Assembly: GCA_013694795.1 (NCBI GenBank)
Contig: JACDBS010000250.1
Coordinates: 1 to 7,165 of the forward strand
DNA from: Chloroflexota bacterium
GTDB lineage: Bacteria > Chloroflexota > Limnocylindria > QHBO01
DNA length: 7,165 nucleotides
Direction of reading: 5' to 3'
A program made the position numbers and the translations under genes. The notes under the pieces are model-generated. The model was not told the DNA's origin. It made no database searches and saw only the letters and a list, made by a program, of their open reading frames with translations. Positions 4,297 to 7,165 of this stretch are shown piece after piece (position 1 is the stretch's first letter; every line of letters begins with the position of its first letter).

Positions 4297-4647
4297 ATGG
4301 CCGAGGCAACCGCCGTCGGCGGTCGCGCCCAGTTCTCGTTCGACGTGTCGATGGCCCTCGGCGCCGCGGCACCAACCGGCTCGCTTCACTTCCGCGACCG
4401 TGACAGCGGCGCGCGGGTGGACGCCACGGCGATCGACTCGCTCACCATCGCAGGCAGCAAGGCCACGATCACCGCGCGGGCGACCGTGGACGGACAGGTC
4501 GGCGTGCGCTTCGTGCTGGAGGTCGAGGATCTCGGCAAGGGGGCCGATACGTTCCGCCTGGTGACGGGGACCGGCTACGGCGCATTCGGCGTCGTCGAGA
4601 AGGGGAACATCACGGTCGAGGGCGGTGGCGTGCTGGGGCTGCCGTAG
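4297..4647 (+). CDS. Post-COAP-1-like beta-domain protein
   Basis: A 116-aa all-beta protein. The pattern GGRAQFSFDVSM, then PTGSLHFRDRDSG, IDSLTIAGSKATITARATV, DGQVGVRFVLEVEDLGKGADTFRL and GNITVEGG matches the module I know as a post-COAP-1 domain (also a C-terminal module of secreted or surface proteins): F.F......P.G.L.FRD, then ..I.G..A.ITG.GTV.G, then F.V...D......D.FRL. Here it stands alone, with neither a signal peptide nor a catalytic domain attached. GGGGAC at 4288-4293 is a reasonable ribosome binding site. It follows the GYD gene by 11 nt. The family call rests on pattern memory; the biological role is unknown. Confidence 0.7.
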   Translation: MAEATAVGGRAQFSFDVSMALGAAAPTGSLHFRDRDSGARVDATAIDSLTIAGSKATITARATVDGQVGVRFVLEVEDLGKGADTFRLVTGTGYGAFGVVEKGNITVEGGGVLGLP

Positions 4648-4717
4648 GCCCCGGCACGGTTGGCCCGATTTACGTCGCCTGGGAATGCGAGACAACTGGG
4701 CAAGCGGACACCTGGAG

Positions 4718-4723
4718 TAGAGT
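4718..4723 (+). promoter_or_regulatory. -10 box of the nucleotidyltransferase TA pair, leaderless geometry
   Basis: TAGAGT (four of six matches to TATAAT) ends exactly 6 nt before the GTG at 4730, and no Shine-Dalgarno sequence is present, so the transcript would begin at the start codon. No clear -35 box is seen at 16-18 nt. The spacing matches that of the antitoxin promoters on the other strand. Confidence 0.45.
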
Positions 4724-4729
4724 GCCCGC

Positions 4730-4981
4730 GTGACGCTGGCCGGCGATACGACACATGAGGCGCGGAGGATCCAGCTCGCAGCTCTGCGGCGGCTGGACGG
4801 ACCGACGCGGCTCGAGATGGCGTGCCGCATGAGCGACGACGCCCGGGCGATCAGCGAGGCCGGAATCCGGCACCGGCACCCGGAATGGAGCGACCGCGAA
4901 GTGCACCATGCGCTCCTGGAGCTGTTGCTCGGACTCGATCTCGCCGGCCGGGTCCTGAACGCCCGTCCCACCCCCGTCTGA
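4730..4981 (+). CDS. Small helical protein, probable partner/antitoxin of the nucleotidyltransferase
   Basis: An 83-aa, mostly helical protein: RRIQLAALRRLDGPTRLEMA, then CRMSDDARAISEAGIRHRHPEWSDREVHHALLELLLG. Proteins of this shape (ALRRL.P..RL..A..MSD..R.....GIR.RHP.WS..EV...LL.L..G) commonly precede a nucleotidyltransferase gene in bacteria; I know no named function. The pairing suggests an antitoxin or regulatory partner, which is an inference. The start is GTG at 4730, with TAGAGT 6 nt upstream. Its TGA overlaps the next ATG by one base (TGATG), which indicates translational coupling. Confidence 0.7.
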   Translation: MTLAGDTTHEARRIQLAALRRLDGPTRLEMACRMSDDARAISEAGIRHRHPEWSDREVHHALLELLLGLDLAGRVLNARPTPV

Positions 4982-5544
4982 TGTCCCAGGGCGAGCTTCT
5001 CGCTCGGATGATCCGCGGCCTCGACAAAGCAGAAATTCCGCACATGGTCGTCGGGTCGCTGGCGAGCTCTTTTCACGCCGAGCCGCGTACAACACTGGAC
5101 ATCGACATCGTCATCGATCCGACGCCGGAGAGTTTGAAGCGGTTTGTCGAAGACCTCCCACGACCGGAGCTGTATGCCGATGCGGACGCGGCTACCGATG
5201 CTCTCGCGCGGCGCACATCGTTCAATATCATCGAAGCGCATACCGGCTGGAAGGTCGATCTCCTCATTCGTCGCGATCGGCAGTTCTCGCGGGAGGAGCT
5301 CGAGCGGCGCATCCCTGTTCGCCTTCTCGGAGCCGATACGCATGTGGCCACGGCGGAGGACACCATCATCGCGAAGCTCGAATGGGCGAAACAGGGTGAG
5401 TCCGATCGACAGTTGCGCGACGTTGCGGCAATCTTGTCCATGAACCGCGACACGCTCGACCATGTCTACCTGGACCGATGGATCACCAGCCTCGGGCTTA
5501 CCTACACCTGGGAGCGAGCGAAGGGTCTCATCACCGACACCTGA
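4981..5544 (+). CDS. AbiEii-like nucleotidyltransferase (probable toxin)
   Basis: A 187-aa protein of the DNA polymerase beta-like nucleotidyltransferase superfamily. The N-terminal helix IRGLDKAEIPHMVVG leads into the G25-S26 motif (VVGSLASSFHAEPRTTLDID). The acidic pair D40/D42 follows, with the R-T-T before it as in AbiEii/COG-type minimal nucleotidyltransferases, and the third Asp is D93 in GWKVDLLI. Further on, AEDTIIAKLEW (125-135) and RQLRDVAAIL (143-152) are typical of the family's C-terminal helical part. All catalytic residues are present, so it should be active, transferring a nucleotide to an unknown acceptor (tRNA for some relatives). It is coupled to the small gene before it by a TGATG overlap. 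Toxin function is inferred from that pairing. Confidence 0.88.
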   Translation: MSQGELLARMIRGLDKAEIPHMVVGSLASSFHAEPRTTLDIDIVIDPTPESLKRFVEDLPRPELYADADAATDALARRTSFNIIEAHTGWKVDLLIRRDRQFSREELERRIPVRLLGADTHVATAEDTIIAKLEWAKQGESDRQLRDVAAILSMNRDTLDHVYLDRWITSLGLTYTWERAKGLITDT

Positions 5545-5664
5545 TGTCAGGAGACCCGGATACGAATACGATCCATGCCAAATGCAGGCCATAGGGGCGC
5601 CACGGCGCCTGCGTGACGAGCGGTTGATCGCCCGGCGAGGAGCCAGATAGATGGAGGGCACCGA
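5545..5664. other. 120-nt intergenic with GC-rich inverted repeats
   Basis: GCAGGC (5584-5589) pairs with GCCTGC (5607-5612), and inside lies GGCGCC-AC-GGCGCC. This could fold in RNA after the nucleotidyltransferase gene, but there is no run of T, so an intrinsic terminator is doubtful. No clear promoter for the next gene was seen; its ribosome binding site GGAGGG is at 5653-5658. Confidence 0.35.
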
Positions 5665-6060
5665 ATGCCAGACCCAGGCAAGGTAGTCAAGCAGGTCGGT
5701 CGGACGGCCGGCGAGGTCGGCAAGACCGCTGGCCGGACAGCGCGCAAGGTCGGCAAGGCCGCAGGCACGACCGCCGGCAAGGTCGCGGGAACGGTGGGAA
5801 CTCTGGCCACCGGCGCGGCGAAGGCGGTCAGCAGTGCGCTGCCGATCGGCAAGAGCCCGAATCGGCGTTCGAAGGCTCGCTCCACCAAGACTTCCACCGC
5901 CTCGGGCGCTAAGGCCAGCCCCGCGAAGTCGCGCCCCGCGAAGTCACGCCCCGCGCAGTCGACGGGCACGAAGTCCACGACCGGCACGAAGTCCACGACC
6001 GGGACGACGTCAACGGCGTCCAGGAAGGCGCCCGCGAGGAAGAAGCCGACCACGGGCTGA
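5665..6060 (+). CDS. Lys/Ala/Thr-rich basic, histone H1-like protein
   Basis: A 131-aa low-complexity basic protein. Residues 1-55 form an amphipathic, repetitive helix-like region built on G-K/R-x-x-G-K-x-A-G units (VGRTAGEVGKTAGRTARKVG...). Residues 60-131 are a disordered Lys/Ser/Thr/Ala/Pro tail with repeats such as PAKSR PAKSR PAQST and TGTKST TGTKST TGTTST. This composition resembles bacterial histone H1-like and Lys/Ala-rich nucleoid proteins, which bind DNA by charge; a role in DNA or RNA binding is inferred, not shown. GGAGGG (5653-5658) lies 6 nt before the ATG. Although low complexity in GC-rich DNA can mimic a gene, the strong ribosome binding site and ordered repeats support coding. 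Confidence 0.7.
   Translation: MPDPGKVVKQVGRTAGEVGKTAGRTARKVGKAAGTTAGKVAGTVGTLATGAAKAVSSALPIGKSPNRRSKARSTKTSTASGAKASPAKSRPAKSRPAQSTGTKSTTGTKSTTGTTSTASRKAPARKKPTTG
5918..6015 (+). repeat. Short tandem repeats in the tail of the basic protein (15 bp x3, then 18 bp x3)
   Basis: Three 15-bp copies of GCCCCGCGAAGTCGC type (5918-5962) are followed by three 18-bp copies of ACGGGCACGAAGTCCACG type (5962-6015). All keep the frame and encode (PAKSR)-like and (TGTKST)-like units. Copies differ by only one to five bases, so expansion was recent or is ongoing; copy number may vary between strains. Confidence 0.85.
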
Positions 6061-6074
6061 CTTTCTGAAAGAAC

Positions 6075-6093
6075 CCCTTGATCATTCCAAGGG
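6075..6093 (+). terminator. Weak stem-loop after the basic-protein gene
   Basis: CCCTTG (6075-6080), a 7-nt loop and CAAGGG (6088-6093) form a 6-bp hairpin 14 nt after the stop codon. No U-run follows, so it is at best a weak terminator. It also overlaps the proposed -35 box of the next gene. Confidence 0.3.
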
Positions 6094-6107
6094 CTCGGGC
6101 GTAGGCT
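6078..6107 (+). promoter_or_regulatory. Possible promoter of the SnoaL-like gene
   Basis: TTGATC (6078-6083), an 18-nt spacer and TAGGCT (6102-6107) suggest a promoter with a leader of roughly 55 nt before the ATG at 6169. Unlike the antitoxins, this gene has a strong Shine-Dalgarno AAGGAGG (6153-6159), in keeping with a leadered message. Confidence 0.4.
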
Positions 6108-6168
6108 GCGCGCTCAGACGCGCGGCCGCCAGGCTCCCGAGCGCGTCGCCCGAAGGAGGCACCCACCG

Positions 6169-6558
6169 ATGGCCGACCACCCCAACGCCGCCAAGATCCG
6201 CGCCGCCGCGGAGGAGATGGAGCGAGGCGGCGACATGATGTCGCTGATGGCGGAGCTGCTGGACGACGACGTCGTCTGGCATGAGATCGGCCGCGACGAG
6301 CCGATCCGCGGCAAACAGGCACTTGCGGAGCGATTCAGCGGCATGCCGGAGGGCGCGAGCATCAAGACCGAGACCCACGATGTCCTCGCCAGCGACGAGC
6401 ACACCATCCAGCTGGTGACCGCCACGGCGACCATGGGCGACCAGTCGCTCACCTACCGCACCGCCGAGATCTATCACATGCGGGACGGCAAGATCACCGA
6501 GCGCTGGGCCTTCTCCGACGACACCGACCGCATCAACCGCTTCTTCGGCGGGATGTGA
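6169..6558 (+). CDS. SnoaL-like / NTF2-fold protein
   Basis: A 129-aa single-domain protein of the cone-shaped NTF2/SnoaL fold. The N-terminal helix (AAKIRAAAEEMERGGDMMSLMAELLD) is followed by DDVVWHEIG, the loop RDEPIRGKQALAERFSG, strands around IKTETHDVLASDEHTIQLVT and LTYRTAEIYHMRDGKI, and the family-typical end ITERWAFSDDTDRINRFF. Relatives include ketosteroid-isomerase-like enzymes and many proteins of unknown function; the substrate cannot be predicted. AAGGAGG lies 9 nt before the ATG. No signal peptide is seen. It converges with the cyclase gene, with 24 nt between the two stop codons and no obvious terminator. Confidence 0.9.
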   Translation: MADHPNAAKIRAAAEEMERGGDMMSLMAELLDDDVVWHEIGRDEPIRGKQALAERFSGMPEGASIKTETHDVLASDEHTIQLVTATATMGDQSLTYRTAEIYHMRDGKITERWAFSDDTDRINRFFGGM

Positions 6559-6582
6559 GCAAGCCGCGTCGGGAGGGCAGTG

Positions 6583-7165
6583 TCAGACTTCGTCGACGCG
6601 CAGGCTGACGACCTGGGTGACGGATTGCTTGCCCTTGAGCTCCAGTGTCCGGCGCTCGAGGTTGGGGTCAAGACCCGCGGCAGCAGCGGCATCCGTCGAC
6701 ACCAGGACCTCACCCGGTCCGGCGACCGACGCGAGGCGCGCCGTGATGTTCACAGCGTCACCCACCGCGGTCAGTTCGACGTGGCTCCCCTCTCCCACCG
6801 CGCCAAACCAGGCGCGTCCGGCGTGGACGCCGGCGCCGATGGGTACCCATGGCCCATCTGGATCGGCATGGCCGGTCGCGCGGAGCAGCGCCTGGGCAGT
6901 CTCGACCGCGCGAGCGGTGTAGCGCTCGCCGGTGAGCAGCGGGAAGAAGAGCGCCACCAGCTCGTCGCCGACGAACTTATCGACGTACCCGTCGTGCTCG
7001 AAGACCACCCTCGACGCCGTGGCATAGAAGCGATTCAGGAGCGCGTTGTACTCACCCGGGGACATCCCCTCGGCCAGCGAGGTCGAGCCTCGGATGTCGG
7101 CGAAGAGCATCGCTCCGTCGACCTCCGCACCACCATGGTGTTTGGTCATGAAATCTGTGCACGAG
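6583..7165 (-). CDS. Class III adenylate/guanylate cyclase, 5' end outside window
   Basis: The frame is open to the right edge. The ATG at 7147-7149 is probably internal: the codons before it (SCTDF) and the following TKHHGGAEV match the linker after a Cys-rich N-terminal module that precedes the catalytic domain in this family. Counting from that Met, D18 (LFADIRGSTSL) and D62 (KFVGDELVALF) are the two metal-binding aspartates; N134 and R138 (GDAVNITARL) are the transition-state residues; K58 and D131 stand at the purine-selecting positions and favour ATP. All are present, so it should make cAMP. The end is LKGKQSVTQVVSLRVDEV. A relic of a second copy lies at 3757-3914, and a possible N-terminal piece at 2752-2878. 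Confidence 0.9.
   Translation of the reverse strand, partial: SCTDFMTKHHGGAEVDGAMLFADIRGSTSLAEGMSPGEYNALLNRFYATASRVVFEHDGYVDKFVGDELVALFFPLLTGERYTARAVETAQALLRATGHADPDGPWVPIGAGVHAGRAWFGAVGEGSHVELTAVGDAVNITARLASVAGPGEVLVSTDAAAAAGLDPNLERRTLELKGKQSVTQVVSLRVDEV

Noticed and set aside
4147..5661. 504-codon open frame on the - strand
   Set aside because: It runs antisense to three supported + strand genes, has shadow-like composition rich in Arg/Ser/Pro, and contains no recognisable motif.
5918..6015. Regular short repeats that might suggest a CRISPR array
   Set aside because: The units are directly adjacent with no unique spacers, remain in frame, and encode the tail of the basic protein.
5547..6053. 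- strand open frame with hydrophobic VVPVVDFVPVVDF repeats that could look like a membrane protein
   Set aside because: The hydrophobic repeats are the antisense of the Lys/Thr repeats of the basic protein at 5665-6060, which has a proper ribosome binding site.
7147..7149. ATG as the true start of the cyclase
   Set aside because: The codons upstream (SCTDF) stay open to the window edge and fit the family's Cys-containing N-terminal module, so the gene most likely begins outside the window.

Overview
This is a GC-rich (about two thirds G+C) bacterial window made of short genes. It looks like accessory DNA from a poorly sampled, probably environmental lineage. The class III cyclase type, the GYD-domain and post-COAP-1-like proteins, and antitoxin promoters with a -10 box exactly 6 nt before the start codon would fit Chloroflexota or a deep actinobacterial relative. 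That assignment is an inference from family resemblance; there is no marker gene here.

Positions 1-2800 are a toxin-antitoxin (TA) island. On the + strand lie the tail of an antitoxin and a YafQ/RelE-like toxin (1-341). On the - strand, read from right to left, lie a start-less relE/parE relic (2517-2801), a ribbon-helix-helix antitoxin with a MazF/PemK toxin (2398-1761), an AbrB-type VapB with a PIN-domain VapC (1694-1078), a short leftover that looks like another VapC tail (985-1050), and a Phd/YefM antitoxin with a RelE toxin (905-387). In each pair the antitoxin comes first and the genes overlap or nearly touch. A further + strand pair (4730-5544) is a small helical protein coupled to an AbiEii-like nucleotidyltransferase.

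Positions 2750-3965 are a scrambled zone. Two pieces of one class III adenylate/guanylate cyclase family are present: an N-terminal Cys-containing piece on + (2752-2878), and a frameshifted C-terminal piece on - (3757-3914). Between them is a two-gene - strand unit of unknown function (an unrecognised 114-aa protein and a 51-aa four-cysteine zinc-ribbon protein) with a perfect inverted repeat over its proposed -35 box. A cyclase gene with an intact catalytic domain lies at the right end (6583-7165, -) and runs off the window.

Positions 3965-6558 hold ordinary small + strand genes: a GYD-domain protein followed after 11 nt by a post-COAP-1-like beta-domain protein, the nucleotidyltransferase TA pair, a Lys/Ala/Thr-rich histone-H1-like basic protein with tandem repeats, and a SnoaL-like (NTF2 fold) protein convergent with the cyclase.

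The most noteworthy signals are the repeated leaderless-promoter geometry at five gene starts, the density of intact and broken TA modules, the cyclase debris of both orientations around a small unknown operon, and several palindromes that coincide with core promoter boxes.
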